Source of the DNA: Prochlorococcus sp. AG-418-D13
GTDB lineage: Bacteria > Cyanobacteriota > Cyanobacteriia > PCC-6307 > Cyanobiaceae
Direction: 5' to 3'
NCBI GenBank assembly: GCA_003214315.1
Contig: QCLU01000003.1
Coordinates: forward strand, 119,010 to 183,009
Length of the DNA: 64,000 nt
Position 1 is the first letter of the stretch, and the number at the start of each line of letters is the position of its first letter. Of the stretch, positions 40,878-50,255 are shown piece after piece. A program made the translations under genes and the position numbers. The notes beneath the pieces are model-generated. The model was given only the letters and a program-made list of their open reading frames with translations. It made no database searches and had not been told where the DNA came from.

Positions 40878-40912
40878 AAAATTAAGAAAATAATAAAAAA
40901 AATCTTAATTTT
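40878..40912 (+). terminator. Weak inverted repeat between ycf48 and psbE
   Basis: AAAATTAAGA and TCTTAATTTT can pair over a 15-base A-rich loop just after the ycf48 stop. The stem is AT-rich and its thermodynamic strength is low, so this is at most a partial terminator. Confidence 0.35.
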
Positions 40913-41006
40913 GGATGAATTTAACAACTGTCTGTAACCAAGCTGTTAATTTCTTCGCGAACTTATGATTTTACACTGTAAGATCATATGGTAAACATTT
41001 GTGATT

Positions 41007-41255
41007 ATGGCCGCAGGTTCAACGGGTGAACGCCCATTCTTTGAAATAATCACCAGTATTAGGTACTGGATTATTCATGCAGTAACATTACCAGCTATTT
41101 TTATAGCAGGCTTCTTATTCGTATACACAGGTTTAGCTTACGACGCTTTCGGTACTCCTCGCCCGGATAGTTATTTTCAGGCATCTGAAGCAAAAGCTCC
41201 TGTTGTAACACAAAGATTTGATGCCAAGTCTCAACTTGATTTAAGAACAAAATAA
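41007..41255 (+). CDS. psbE: Cytochrome b559 alpha subunit
   Basis: An 82-residue photosystem II core subunit with one membrane helix and the axial heme His in [14 protein letters not shown]. An in-frame GTG lies two codons upstream (41001), but the ATG at 41007 gives the standard [11 protein letters not shown] start. PsbE with PsbF binds cytochrome b559 heme between the two helices. It is first in the psbE-F-L-J operon. Confidence 0.97.
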   Translation: MAAGSTGERPFFEIITSIRYWIIHAVTLPAIFIAGFLFVYTGLAYDAFGTPRPDSYFQASEAKAPVVTQRFDAKSQLDLRTK

Positions 41256-41257
41256 CT

Positions 41258-41404
41258 ATGTCTAATTCTCAAGCTCCAATGCAGGCTGCGGAAGTCCGCG
41301 TTTATCCTATATTTACTGTTCGTTGGCTAGCAGTTCACGCTTTAGCTATACCATCAGTATTCTTTTTGGGTTCTATTGCTGCTATGCAATTCGTAGCCCG
41401 ATAA
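41258..41404 (+). CDS. psbF: Cytochrome b559 beta subunit
   Basis: A 48-residue single-helix protein with [22 protein letters not shown]; the His supplies the second heme ligand. It starts 2 bases after the psbE stop and ends with the usual QFVAR. It acts in the photosystem II core. Confidence 0.97.
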
Positions 41405-41415
41405 ATTTATTAATC

Positions 41416-41535
41416 ATGCAAGTAAACGAAAATCCTAACAAAGTTCCAGTTGAACTTAATCGTACAAGCCTTTATTTAGGCTTACTATCAGTCTTTGTAT
41501 TGGGAATTTTATTTTCCAGTTACTTTTTCAATTAA
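41416..41535 (+). CDS. psbL: Photosystem II protein L
   Basis: A 39-residue single-helix subunit, [20 protein letters not shown] followed by a membrane helix and SSYFFN at the end, matching PsbL. It lies 11 bases after psbF. PsbL is needed at the dimer interface and for QA function. Confidence 0.97.
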
Positions 41536-41544
41536 ATTAAAACT

Positions 41545-41742
41545 ATGAGTAAATTAAAAGGACCTGATGGAAGAATTCCAGATAGACTTCCCGACGGTAG
41601 ACCAGCAGTTGCATGGGAAAGAAGATGGACTGAAGGAACTCTTCCTCTATGGCTTGTTGCTACAGCAGGTGGAATCGCAGTTATCTTCGTTTTAGGAATA
41701 TTCTTCTATGGCTCATACCAAGGAGTTGGAGCTGGAGGTTAA
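41545..41742 (+). CDS. psbJ: Photosystem II protein J
   Basis: A 65-residue protein with a polar N terminus ([24 protein letters not shown]) and one C-terminal helix ending [10 protein letters not shown]. The N-terminal extension is longer than the usual ~40-residue PsbJ, as found in Prochlorococcus. It closes the psbEFLJ operon. Confidence 0.95.
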   Translation: MSKLKGPDGRIPDRLPDGRPAVAWERRWTEGTLPLWLVATAGGIAVIFVLGIFFYGSYQGVGAGG

Positions 41743-41786
41743 CATATTCTTTCCCTTTAGCTTTTAATCACTTGTATCTAATAAGC

Positions 41787-42680
41787 CTAATAAGAATCAG
41801 TAAATATCCTTAGTTTCTCTTTAGTAGAGCTTGGGATATTTTCTTTTTGGGTTATCAATCCATCTTTTAATGAAAAATGAGACTTACTTTTTGGTCTTTC
41901 TTTTTCAATTAATTTCGCTACTTCAAATATTATTTTATTAGCTACTTCAGTATTTGATCTTAGATTATCCAAAACCATCTCTACAGAAACTTCTTGATGA
42001 GTTTGATGCCAGCAATCATAATCAGTAACCATAGATAATGAGGAGTAAGCTATTTCAGCTTCTCTAGCTAATCTTGCCTCTGTGTGATTTGTCATTCCAA
42101 TTATTGAACATCCCCAACTTCTATATAAATTAGATTCTGCTCTAGTTGAGAAAGCGGGACCTTCCATTGCTAAATAGGTACCCCCTCTATGCAATTGTCT
42201 ACCGCCAGGAATATTTTTTTCTCCGATTTCACTTAGTATACGTGACAAATTTGTGCAGAAGGGATCTCCCATAGTTACGTGTGCCACAGCTCCCTCGTTA
42301 AAGAAGGTTGCAGGTCTATTTTTTGTCCGGTCTATAAATTGATCTGGAACAACTATATCAAGTGGTCTTATCTGTTCTTGTAATGAACCAACTGCTGATG
42401 GGGCTATAATCCATCTTACTCCTATTGATCTTAGAGCCCAAATATTAGCTTTGTAAGGGATTTCAGAAGGATTTAAACTATGTGTTCTGCCATGTCTAGG
42501 AATAAATGCTATCTCTAGGTTTCCAAGATTATATACTTTTATTGAATCAGAAGGTTTACCATAGGGAGTATTAATTTCTAGTTCTCTTAAGTACTCTATT
42601 TGATCCATTGAATAAAATCCACTTCCACCAATCACTCCTAATCTTGATGTTTCAATTGGTAATAAATGTTCTTTATTCAT
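41787..42680 (-). CDS. mtnP: S-methyl-5'-thioadenosine phosphorylase
   Basis: A 297-residue trimeric purine phosphorylase that splits methylthioadenosine to adenine and methylthioribose-1-phosphate in the methionine salvage pathway. Seen segments are GVIGGSGFY, IPRHGRTHSLNPSEIPYKANIWAL, and GPAFSTRAESNLYRSWGCSIIGMT. It is convergent with psbJ and divergent from the SelD fusion, starting 10 bases away from it. Confidence 0.94.
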   Translation of the reverse strand: MNKEHLLPIETSRLGVIGGSGFYSMDQIEYLRELEINTPYGKPSDSIKVYNLGNLEIAFIPRHGRTHSLNPSEIPYKANIWALRSIGVRWIIAPSAVGSLQEQIRPLDIVVPDQFIDRTKNRPATFFNEGAVAHVTMGDPFCTNLSRILSEIGEKNIPGGRQLHRGGTYLAMEGPAFSTRAESNLYRSWGCSIIGMTNHTEARLAREAEIAYSSLSMVTDYDCWHQTHQEVSVEMVLDNLRSNTEVANKIIFEVAKLIEKERPKSKSHFSLKDGLITQKENIPSSTKEKLRIFTDSY

Positions 42681-42690
42681 AGTGATGTAA

Positions 42691-44862
42691 ATGGCTTTTA
42701 ATCATCTGGTACTAATTGGAGGAGGACACTCAAATGTTTCTTTATTGAAGAAATGGTTAATGTTTCCGAAATTAATGCCAGAAATTCCTGTTTCAATTAT
42801 ATCTAGAGATTCTCATTTGGTTTATTCGGCTATATTCCCATCGGTGATTTCAAAATCAATCACTTTAGAAGAGAGTTTAATTGATATAAAATCTTTAGCA
42901 AAAAATGCAAAAGTATCTTTTATAGAAGAAGAAGTAAAGGATATTGATTTCAATTTAAAGAAAATTGTTTTAAGTAATAGACCTTCAGTTAATTATTCGA
43001 AGTTGGTGCTTAATTATGGAAGTCAAACAATAATTCCAAAAGAATTTGAATCACTAGTTAAAAATCGAAATGCTTTTTCAATTAAACCTTTTTTAAGGGC
43101 TTATGAATCAATACTAAAAGAGGACATTTTTGATTCAGTTAATGAACTTCCATTTGTAATTGTTGGGAGTGGCCTTGCTGCAATTGAAGTATCTTATGCT
43201 TTGAGAAAAAGATGGGGAGATAGACCTTTAAAACTATTATGTGATTCAAGAAAAATTAATAATACAATTCTAAAAAGTTTACGGAATTCCAATATTGATT
43301 TAGTTGAAAAACTTAATTTTGATTATGGCAAGATTCTTTTATGTACTGGAAATAAATCTCCGTTATGGGCACAAAAAAAATTATTAGATTCGGATTCTTA
43401 TGGCAGAATAATTACAAATCAGAATTTACAGATAAAAAGTTTCTCTGGAATCTTTGCTGTCGGTGATTGCGGAGTTGTAGGTTCAGCAAAAAGGCCAGCA
43501 TCGGGAGTTTTTGCAGTAAAAGTTGTAAATACATTAGTAAAAAATCTAAAAAACGATATAGAAGGGAGATCATTAAAAAAGTGGTTTCCTCAAAAGATCG
43601 GATTGCAAATAGTAAATATATTTCCAAGCCACCATCCAAAGGCTTTTGCTATTTATCGCAATTTTGTTTTCGGCCCTTCTTTTATTTTTTGGATTTTAAA
43701 GCATAAAATTGATCTCAACTTTATTAAAAAGTTCAGATCAAAAAGGCTAATTATGAAAAGTAGTGAAAAAAATATTTCATTGAATGATTGCAGAGGATGT
43801 GCAGCAAAAATTCCTCAATTTGTTTTGAATAAATCATTAATAAATTCTAATTTAAATTCTTTTGCCTCATCACCTGAAGATTCAGTTGAGATATATCAAA
43901 ATGGTCAAGATATTATCTTGCAAAGTGTAGATGGATTTCCTGCTTTGGTAAGTGATCCTTGGCTTAATGCAAAAATTACTACTTTGCATGCTTGCTCAGA
44001 TTTATGGGCATGCGGAGCAAAACTTTCATCCGCGCAGGCTTTAATTTCATTACCAAAAGTTGAAAGGGAATTTCAGAGTTACCTCTTTTCTCAATCACTT
44101 CAAGGTATTAAATCAACAGTTGAGGATCATGGAGGTGAATTACTTGGAGGCCATACTTTCGAGGCAAGAAGTTTAGTAAATAAACCTTATTCATTAGGAA
44201 TAGATATTTCTTTAACAGTTCAAGGTATTTTAAAAAATGGAGCAAAACCATGGCTTAAATCTGGAATGAATATTGGAGATATTCTTATGATGTCTAGACC
44301 TCTGGGCGTTGGGATTTACTTTGCCGGTCAAATGCAAAATATTAATATGCTGGGTAGTTCTTCTGAAGTAATTAATAATTTAGTAAAGAGTCAGCAATAT
44401 TTGATTGATGAAATTTATCTTTTTCAAAATCAATTTAAAGAATCATTAGTCAAAGCTGCGACTGACATTACTGGATATGGATTTATTGGACATCTTAAAG
44501 AAATGGTTGAATCATCTAATTTATATAGGCAAAGCCATAATCTTGAGCCACTAAAAGTTTTATTAGATTTATTTGCATTTAAAGCTTATCCTGGAGTATT
44601 TGATTTAATAAGAAAAGATGTTAAAAGTACTTTCTTTGAATCTAATAAAGAAATTTTTGAAAAAATTTATAAAGTAAATAAGCAAAAAAGAATAATTAAT
44701 TTTTTAAACGAAAATTCATTAGATCAAGAGACTTTTAACGAGAGAATATCATTACTATTAGATCCTCAAACATGTGGACCCTTGTTGATTAGTTGCAATC
44801 GTAAATATGAAAATGTTCTAAAGGATAAATGGTACAAGGTTGGAGAGGTTGTAAAAATGTAA
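42691..44862 (+). CDS. selD: Pyridine nucleotide oxidoreductase-selenide water dikinase fusion
   Basis: A 723-residue two-domain fusion. Residues 1 to about 350 are an FAD/NAD(P)-binding NDH-2-like reductase (LVLIGGGHSNVSLLKK, VIVGSGLAAIEVSYAL, FAVGDCG). Residues 365-723 are SelD, which makes selenophosphate; the catalytic Cys and Lys are Cys370 and Lys373 in RGCAAKI, and VDGFPALVSDPW and GGHTFEARSLV are conserved. The second cysteine of the E. coli motif is Ala here. Such fusions are known in cyanobacteria and may couple selenium reduction to activation; the use of selenophosphate here is not evident. Confidence 0.92.
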   Translation: MAFNHLVLIGGGHSNVSLLKKWLMFPKLMPEIPVSIISRDSHLVYSAIFPSVISKSITLEESLIDIKSLAKNAKVSFIEEEVKDIDFNLKKIVLSNRPSVNYSKLVLNYGSQTIIPKEFESLVKNRNAFSIKPFLRAYESILKEDIFDSVNELPFVIVGSGLAAIEVSYALRKRWGDRPLKLLCDSRKINNTILKSLRNSNIDLVEKLNFDYGKILLCTGNKSPLWAQKKLLDSDSYGRIITNQNLQIKSFSGIFAVGDCGVVGSAKRPASGVFAVKVVNTLVKNLKNDIEGRSLKKWFPQKIGLQIVNIFPSHHPKAFAIYRNFVFGPSFIFWILKHKIDLNFIKKFRSKRLIMKSSEKNISLNDCRGCAAKIPQFVLNKSLINSNLNSFASSPEDSVEIYQNGQDIILQSVDGFPALVSDPWLNAKITTLHACSDLWACGAKLSSAQALISLPKVEREFQSYLFSQSLQGIKSTVEDHGGELLGGHTFEARSLVNKPYSLGIDISLTVQGILKNGAKPWLKSGMNIGDILMMSRPLGVGIYFAGQMQNINMLGSSSEVINNLVKSQQYLIDEIYLFQNQFKESLVKAATDITGYGFIGHLKEMVESSNLYRQSHNLEPLKVLLDLFAFKAYPGVFDLIRKDVKSTFFESNKEIFEKIYKVNKQKRIINFLNENSLDQETFNERISLLLDPQTCGPLLISCNRKYENVLKDKWYKVGEVVKM

Positions 44863-44869
44863 TTAATTT

Positions 44870-46111
44870 CTATATTAATTTGTCAATTTCCAAATATCTT
44901 AATCTTTTGATTTCCTTTCCCATCTCCTTCCCTGAGTCCCATCCTTCTTTTTTTAATGTTTCTCCATCTTTTTTTGATTTTATGAATTTGTAAATAAATA
45001 ACCACTTAAACAATTTACGCCAGTATGGTCCTCCATCACAAATTAATAATTTGACTGTCTCATCATTAAGGTTTCTATCCTCAATAAATTCTGTCCAACT
45101 TGATGGAGAAAAATTATTGAAATTTTTTTGGTTTGTATTTAATATCTTTTTGATATTTATATAATCTTCTAATATTTTTATCTCACTATTATTTACCAAA
45201 AATCTTTGACATGCTTTTTCCAAATCTTCTGAATCTTTTAATAAGTAAAGCATATGATTTCCCTTTAACTTCTTAATCCAATTTAGTCCTCTTAAAAATC
45301 TTTTATTGACTTGAATATTTTCATTTAAGATTGAGATAATTTCCCATTTATGAATTATCGAAATAACATTAGTCAAATTATCGTGTTTGCATATTTCAGC
45401 TAGTTCCATCCTTATTCGTATGCCTAGTGCAGGAGGGTAAATCATTTTCTGATGAGTTTCTGAACTTTTCCATGGCCATTGTCTAACTGTTTCTTGAGAT
45501 TGTTTGAGGGAATTATTTGAAATATTGAAATCTAACCTTGAAGCATATTTTGCACATCTAATTAATCTACTTGGATCATCTGAAATACTATTACTGTGAA
45601 GTAACTTCAATCTTTTACTTTTTATATCAGAAATTCCTCCATAAAGATCATAGATTTTTCTTGTCGAGACCTCGAAGGCTATTGAATTTATTGTGAAATC
45701 TCTCCTCTTAAGATCCTCCTCAATAGTACTTTTATTTACTGTGGGATTTAGGCCTGGAGCAGAATAAATTTCTTTTCTTGCAGAAGCAATATCAATTTTA
45801 TAGTCATTAATATTTATTTCTACAGTGTTGTATAAATTAAATTCCTTGATTAAACATAAATCTACATTTACAATATTTTTTTTTATAAATTTTGCAAGAG
45901 AAATAGAGGATCCTTCAATAACAAGATCAATATCTACAGGTTTAGAAAACGATTTTTTGTGGAATTTGCTTATTAATAAATCTCTTAAATAACCGCCAAC
46001 AAAAGCTACTTTAGTATTGTCATTAGATTCTATGTATTTAGCAATTAGGTTATATAAATTAAATGGAGTTTTGATTAATTCCCTTTGGATGTACTCAGAG
46101 ATATAGTTCAT
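44870..46111 (-). CDS. cca: CCA tRNA nucleotidyltransferase/poly(A) polymerase family protein
   Basis: A 413-residue class II nucleotidyltransferase. The N-terminal VAFVGGYLRDLLI and the catalytic PVDIDLVIEG pair of aspartates are seen, followed by RRDFTINSIAFE, IYDLYGG and DPSRLIRCAKYASRLDF. It adds or repairs the 3' CCA of tRNAs, relevant here because none of the four tRNA genes in the window clearly encodes CCA. It follows the helicase gene by 5 bases. Confidence 0.92.
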   Translation of the reverse strand: MNYISEYIQRELIKTPFNLYNLIAKYIESNDNTKVAFVGGYLRDLLISKFHKKSFSKPVDIDLVIEGSSISLAKFIKKNIVNVDLCLIKEFNLYNTVEININDYKIDIASARKEIYSAPGLNPTVNKSTIEEDLKRRDFTINSIAFEVSTRKIYDLYGGISDIKSKRLKLLHSNSISDDPSRLIRCAKYASRLDFNISNNSLKQSQETVRQWPWKSSETHQKMIYPPALGIRIRMELAEICKHDNLTNVISIIHKWEIISILNENIQVNKRFLRGLNWIKKLKGNHMLYLLKDSEDLEKACQRFLVNNSEIKILEDYINIKKILNTNQKNFNNFSPSSWTEFIEDRNLNDETVKLLICDGGPYWRKLFKWLFIYKFIKSKKDGETLKKEGWDSGKEMGKEIKRLRYLEIDKLI

Positions 46112-46116
46112 GAGTT

Positions 46117-48525
46117 TTAACTTACATAACGAATTGGAGCTAATCTGGGATCTAAAATTTTACTTCCTTTATCACCAAATTTTACTGCTAAAGATATTTT
46201 TTCCCCACTCCCAAAAATATGTATGATTTCACCTTTCCCAAACTTTGAGTGAATTAGCATATCTCCAACTATCCAGCTTTTCCCTTTACTGGGTCCTGAA
46301 TATAATTTTCTTACTGCATTTATTGGTTTGTTAACAAATTCATTTGGATTGTTTCGATCAACTCTAGTTAAACGATCAAGATGCCAATCTCTTCTAATTG
46401 AAGCACCACCAGTTTGTGGTAATTCGCCATCCATTAAATCTTCAGGTATTTCCGAAAGAAATATTGAAGGAATTGTTGCTTCACGCATACCACCCCATAA
46501 TCTTCTTTCTCTGGCATGACTTAAGAAAACTCTTTCTTTAGCTCTTGTAATACCTACGTAGCATAATCTTCTTTCCTCTTCAAGAAGTGAGGGAGTATCT
46601 ATTGATCTATGGCTAGGGAAGAGACCTTGTTCTAGCCCAGTGATAAAAACATTTTGAAATTCTAAACCTTTACTATTATGCAGAGTCATGAGAGTTACAG
46701 AGTTAGTATTATTTTTCTTCGTATCATTATCAGTTGTTAAAGCTGCTGTAGAAAGAAATCCCTCTACATCTCCACTTTCTGTTTCTTCTTCATATTGAGT
46801 AGCTGCATTAATTAGTTCTTGTAAATTATTTCTTCTATCTTCAGATTCTTCAGTGCCACTAGAGAGCAAGTCACTTAAATAACCACTTTTTTCTAATATA
46901 AGCTGTAGTAGTTGAGCGGGACCTGAATTCTCTAGGTAACACAGTAGATCATTCATAATTGTTGTAAATTTATTAATTCCTTTTGATGATCGGCCTATTG
47001 TTTCTTCAAGACTTTGCTTATCATTAAGAACCTCCCATAATGGGATATTTAACCTATTAGATAGTTCATTTAGTTTGTGAATAGTAGTCTTACCAATCCC
47101 TCTTCTAGGAACATTTATGATTCGTAAAAGACTAACATTATCTGAAGAATTAACCAGAACTTTCAAATATGCTATTGCATCTTTAATTTCTCTTCTATCA
47201 TAAAAACGCAATCCTCCAAAAATTGTATAAGGAATGCGCCACCTCACAAGAGATTCTTCTAATACTCTCGATTGAGCTCTAGTTCGATATAAAATTGCAA
47301 AATTTTTCCAAATTGGGTTTTGATTATAGTTATTGAGTGATTTTATTTTATTGGTAATTGCTTCTGCCTCGGAAATTTCATCATCACAGCTGAGTAATGT
47401 TAAAAGTTCCCCTTTTTCTTTAGTAGCCTTTAAAACTTTGTCAATTCTTTCAGAGTTGTTTTCAATTAGTGAGTTTGCAGCATCAAGGATATTGGAAGAT
47501 GACCTATAATTTTCTTCTAATTTAATTAAAGATGATTTTGTATCGTCATTGATTGAAGTTTTAAAATCTTCTTGAAAACCAATTAAAATTCTGAAGTCAG
47601 CTGCTCTGAAACTATAAATACTTTGATCAGCATCCCCAACTACAAAAATTGACCGATCTTCCCAATTGAAGAATTTTTTTGGTTCAGTATTTCCTGCCGT
47701 AATTAATTTTATAAGTTCATATTGTGTTCTATTTGTATCTTGATATTCGTCAACTAAAATATGTTTAAATCTTTTGTGCCAGTAATCTCTGACAATATCA
47801 TTTTGCCTCAATAAGAAAACAGGCAAAAGTAGAAGATCATCAAAGTCTAAAGAATTATTTTTTGAAAGCGAAATCCTGTATCTCTTGTAGGCTTCTGCAA
47901 CTGTTTTATCAAAATTATTATCTGCTTTTTCTAAAAGATCATTAGAAGTTAAGCATTGATTTTTAGCATTACTTATTAATCTTTTAATCTTTTTGGGATC
48001 ATATCTTTTTGGGTCAAGATTCATATCTTGACTGATAATTTCTTTTACTAATGTTTGAGAATCTGTTTCATCATAAATTGAAAATTGTCTAGTCCATTTT
48101 AGGCCTTCTGGATCAGTATATTTTTCAATATCGTATCTCAGAAGTCTTGAAAATAAGGAATGGAAAGTACCGATCCAAAGGTTCTGAAGCCTCTCTTGGT
48201 GAATGTTTGTTCTTAATTGATTTTGATCAATTTCTTTGAGAGTTGTCCAAGGCTGACCAAATTGATTAAAAGCTAATTCTTGGGCTAGAAGAACCTCTAA
48301 TCTTGCTTTCATTTCTTTAGCAGCTTTGTTAGTGAAAGTGACTGCGAGAATGTTATAGGGATCTATAGAGTTACCCTCAATAAGGTTTGCAATTCTGTGA
48401 GTAAGAGCCTTAGTTTTTCCGCTACCTGCACCTGCTACAACTAATAGTGGTCCATAAACATGTTTTACTGCTTGAAGTTGTTGATTGTTTAGGGACTTAA
48501 AAAGGAAATTGTTGGTTTGAGGCAC
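46117..48525 (-). CDS. pcrA: UvrD/PcrA-family ATP-dependent DNA helicase
   Basis: An 802-residue superfamily 1 helicase. Walker A is in VVAGAGSGKTKALTHRI near the N terminus, Walker B is HILVDEYQDTN, and later motifs include VVGDADQSIYSFR and VTLMTLHNSKGLEF. Length fits UvrD/PcrA-type repair helicases. Between UvrD and PcrA the name is uncertain; cyanobacteria usually have one such enzyme. The C-terminal segment (about 725-800) contains the small PcrA-type tail WIVGDMLIHSKFGKG. Confidence 0.93.
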   Translation of the reverse strand: MPQTNNFLFKSLNNQQLQAVKHVYGPLLVVAGAGSGKTKALTHRIANLIEGNSIDPYNILAVTFTNKAAKEMKARLEVLLAQELAFNQFGQPWTTLKEIDQNQLRTNIHQERLQNLWIGTFHSLFSRLLRYDIEKYTDPEGLKWTRQFSIYDETDSQTLVKEIISQDMNLDPKRYDPKKIKRLISNAKNQCLTSNDLLEKADNNFDKTVAEAYKRYRISLSKNNSLDFDDLLLLPVFLLRQNDIVRDYWHKRFKHILVDEYQDTNRTQYELIKLITAGNTEPKKFFNWEDRSIFVVGDADQSIYSFRAADFRILIGFQEDFKTSINDDTKSSLIKLEENYRSSSNILDAANSLIENNSERIDKVLKATKEKGELLTLLSCDDEISEAEAITNKIKSLNNYNQNPIWKNFAILYRTRAQSRVLEESLVRWRIPYTIFGGLRFYDRREIKDAIAYLKVLVNSSDNVSLLRIINVPRRGIGKTTIHKLNELSNRLNIPLWEVLNDKQSLEETIGRSSKGINKFTTIMNDLLCYLENSGPAQLLQLILEKSGYLSDLLSSGTEESEDRRNNLQELINAATQYEEETESGDVEGFLSTAALTTDNDTKKNNTNSVTLMTLHNSKGLEFQNVFITGLEQGLFPSHRSIDTPSLLEEERRLCYVGITRAKERVFLSHARERRLWGGMREATIPSIFLSEIPEDLMDGELPQTGGASIRRDWHLDRLTRVDRNNPNEFVNKPINAVRKLYSGPSKGKSWIVGDMLIHSKFGKGEIIHIFGSGEKISLAVKFGDKGSKILDPRLAPIRYVS

Positions 48526-48547
48526 TTTTGGAAGGGTTTTTCAAAAA

Positions 48548-48754
48548 TCAGACTTTACTATGAGATTGAGATTCCGTTTCTAGATCTTCTAACGCTTTTT
48601 TTAAATTTATGAGTTCATTATTGTTATTAATTATTTCTTCAAATTTATTTTGAGGCATCTTTAATTTCATACTTCTTTCTAGAATTTCTTTTTCCAATCT
48701 CTTTTTATATGAGGAAATAAGTTTCTTTGATAATTTTAAATCCTGTTTATCCAA
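48548..48754 (-). CDS. Small charged helical protein of unknown function
   Basis: A 68-residue protein rich in Lys, Glu and Leu, predicted largely helical and possibly coiled-coil (about residues 8-60). No membrane segment, cysteine motif or known domain is seen. It lies 22 bases upstream of the helicase gene on the same strand and may be cotranscribed. I do not recognise a family. Confidence 0.6.
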   Translation of the reverse strand: MDKQDLKLSKKLISSYKKRLEKEILERSMKLKMPQNKFEEIINNNNELINLKKALEDLETESQSHSKV

Positions 48755-48935
48755 AACTTTATTAAAAAATGTAGTTTTATATTAGCGGAAAAAAAAATTT
48801 TTATTTGAATTATTTCAACTATCACTTTGGAATGAAGTTATTAATTAAGAAGCGTTGCGTTAAGTTTGAAATTGTATTGTTTTTACTAGGTTTGTACTAT
48901 TCTAAGGTTCGAACTTTAATTTTTTTAATTTTATA

Positions 48936-49448
48936 ATGTCAGTTTTAAAGCATAACCCACTATTTTCCGCTGATAAGAAATTAAATGATTTAAGCAATAT
49001 AAAAAAATTTATTAATAGTTCCAACTCAAGATTAGATGCAATAAGCTCAATTACCAATAATTCACATGCAATTGCAGCAGACGCTGTAACAGCAATGATT
49101 TGCGAAAATCAAGATTCAGTTAATTCAAAAATATCTTTAAATACAACTAATAAGATGTCCGTCTGTTTAAGAGATGGAGAAATAATCCTAAGGATTGTTG
49201 CTTATCTTTTAATTTCTAATGACGAATCAGTTTTAGAAAAAAATTGTTTAAAGGATCTTAAAAATACTTATCTTGCTCTTGGGGTACCTTTAAGAAATGC
49301 AAGAAGGGTTTTTGAATTAATGCGAGATGCAACAATCTCTGATTTAAATTCTACAGTTAATTGTATGCACGGAAACAAAGGCTTCCTTCCTGATTTAATT
49401 TCTGAAACAGAGTTTCAATTTGAAAGGATAATTAATCTTTTAAACTAG
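48936..49448 (+). CDS. cpeB: Degenerate phycoerythrin beta subunit
   Basis: A 170-residue phycobiliprotein of the high-light Prochlorococcus type. The conserved cores AMICENQ and [12 protein letters not shown] carry Cys56 and Cys77 (the latter the Cys82 chromophore site of normal CpeB). Normal Cys50 is replaced by His44, and the C-terminal chromophore region is shortened and altered. This is the known reduced CpeB of these strains, which binds few bilins and does not form phycobilisomes; light sensing has been suggested. No cpeA, linkers or phycobilisome genes are nearby. It overlaps cpeS convergently by 17 bases. Confidence 0.93.
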   Translation: MSVLKHNPLFSADKKLNDLSNIKKFINSSNSRLDAISSITNNSHAIAADAVTAMICENQDSVNSKISLNTTNKMSVCLRDGEIILRIVAYLLISNDESVLEKNCLKDLKNTYLALGVPLRNARRVFELMRDATISDLNSTVNCMHGNKGFLPDLISETEFQFERIINLLN

Positions 49449-49983
49449 CTAAATTTCGTATTTCAGAAGTATGAGAAGTCTGTATTACTGAATTATTTTC
49501 CAGATTTCTAATAATAGAAAATCTGGATCTTATGTGAGTTGATAAAAAAGAAATTTTTTCTTCAGAAACTGTTGATTTGTAAAAAGTTTTGATGTGTAAA
49601 TTATTTTGTTCATCAAAGAAATAATTGGATGATGAAATAAGAGGTTCAGTATAACCTTTATTTCGTAAAACAATTCCTGAATTTTCATACTTGGGTAAAA
49701 ATATCAAAATTGTTTCATCTCCCTTACTAATATCATAATCATCCCAATCACTAATAGCTTGCCATTTTATAGAAATGGCTATGCTTTCTAGGTTTAAACT
49801 TAATTTGTAATTTTTAAAAATTTCAATAACTTTTTTATTGTTAGAGTTGATATGTTTTATATATATTTTACTAGTTGAGTTTTCAAATTCCTGAAAAGCT
49901 AAAGTATGAGTGCTTCTTATGGATTTCCACTCTCCTATACTTTTATCGATAAATTTATTAATTGTTGTTAGATTCTTCGTCAA
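49432..49983 (-). CDS. cpeS: Phycoerythrobilin lyase CpeS
   Basis: A 183-residue CpcS/CpeS-family chromophore lyase, a lipocalin-like fold. The family signature [26 protein letters not shown] is near the N terminus and [26 protein letters not shown] at the end. It attaches phycoerythrobilin to the remaining Cys82-type site of CpeB, as shown for the MED4 homologue. The start is a TTG at 49983 preceded by a good GGAAG site. It overlaps the small protein gene upstream by 26 bases. Confidence 0.88.
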   Translation of the reverse strand: MTKNLTTINKFIDKSIGEWKSIRSTHTLAFQEFENSTSKIYIKHINSNNKKVIEIFKNYKLSLNLESIAISIKWQAISDWDDYDISKGDETILIFLPKYENSGIVLRNKGYTEPLISSSNYFFDEQNNLHIKTFYKSTVSEEKISFLSTHIRSRFSIIRNLENNSVIQTSHTSEIRNLASLKD

Positions 49984-50137
49984 GTTTATCTTCTGCGGAA
50001 TGATTTTCTGCTTTTTGGATCATTCTTACCATTGAATCCACCATTAATCTCTTTGCAGAAGTTACTTTTAATCCAGAAGGAGTGGTTGATATTTGTTCTC
50101 CAGGGCGATCATATGAAGTTGGTCTAAATGGAGTCAT
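49958..50137 (-). CDS. Small conserved-looking protein upstream of cpeS
   Basis: A 59-residue ATG-started frame beginning [17 protein letters not shown] and ending in an acidic stretch. It overlaps the start of cpeS by 26 bases in another frame, the usual mark of a translationally coupled pair, and the cpeS ribosome-binding site lies within it. No domain, membrane helix or cysteine is seen and I do not recognise a family. The composition (Arg/Pro start, amphipathic middle around residues 28-44) is protein-like rather than random. Confidence 0.55.
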   Translation of the reverse strand: MTPFRPTSYDRPGEQISTTPSGLKVTSAKRLMVDSMVRMIQKAENHSAEDKLDEESNNN

Positions 50138-50255
50138 CTAATAACTTTAAAAAATTAATCGATTTCTATTTTTGCATGAATTCTTATTCATTTGGTTCTT
50201 GTTTTCAAAAATGTCACATCTCTATTCTTTTGATACAGAATCTTTAACTGTTTTG

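Noticed and set aside
43412..43639. Frames inside the SelD fusion on both strands
   Set aside because: The long fusion reading is continuous and carries both families' motifs.
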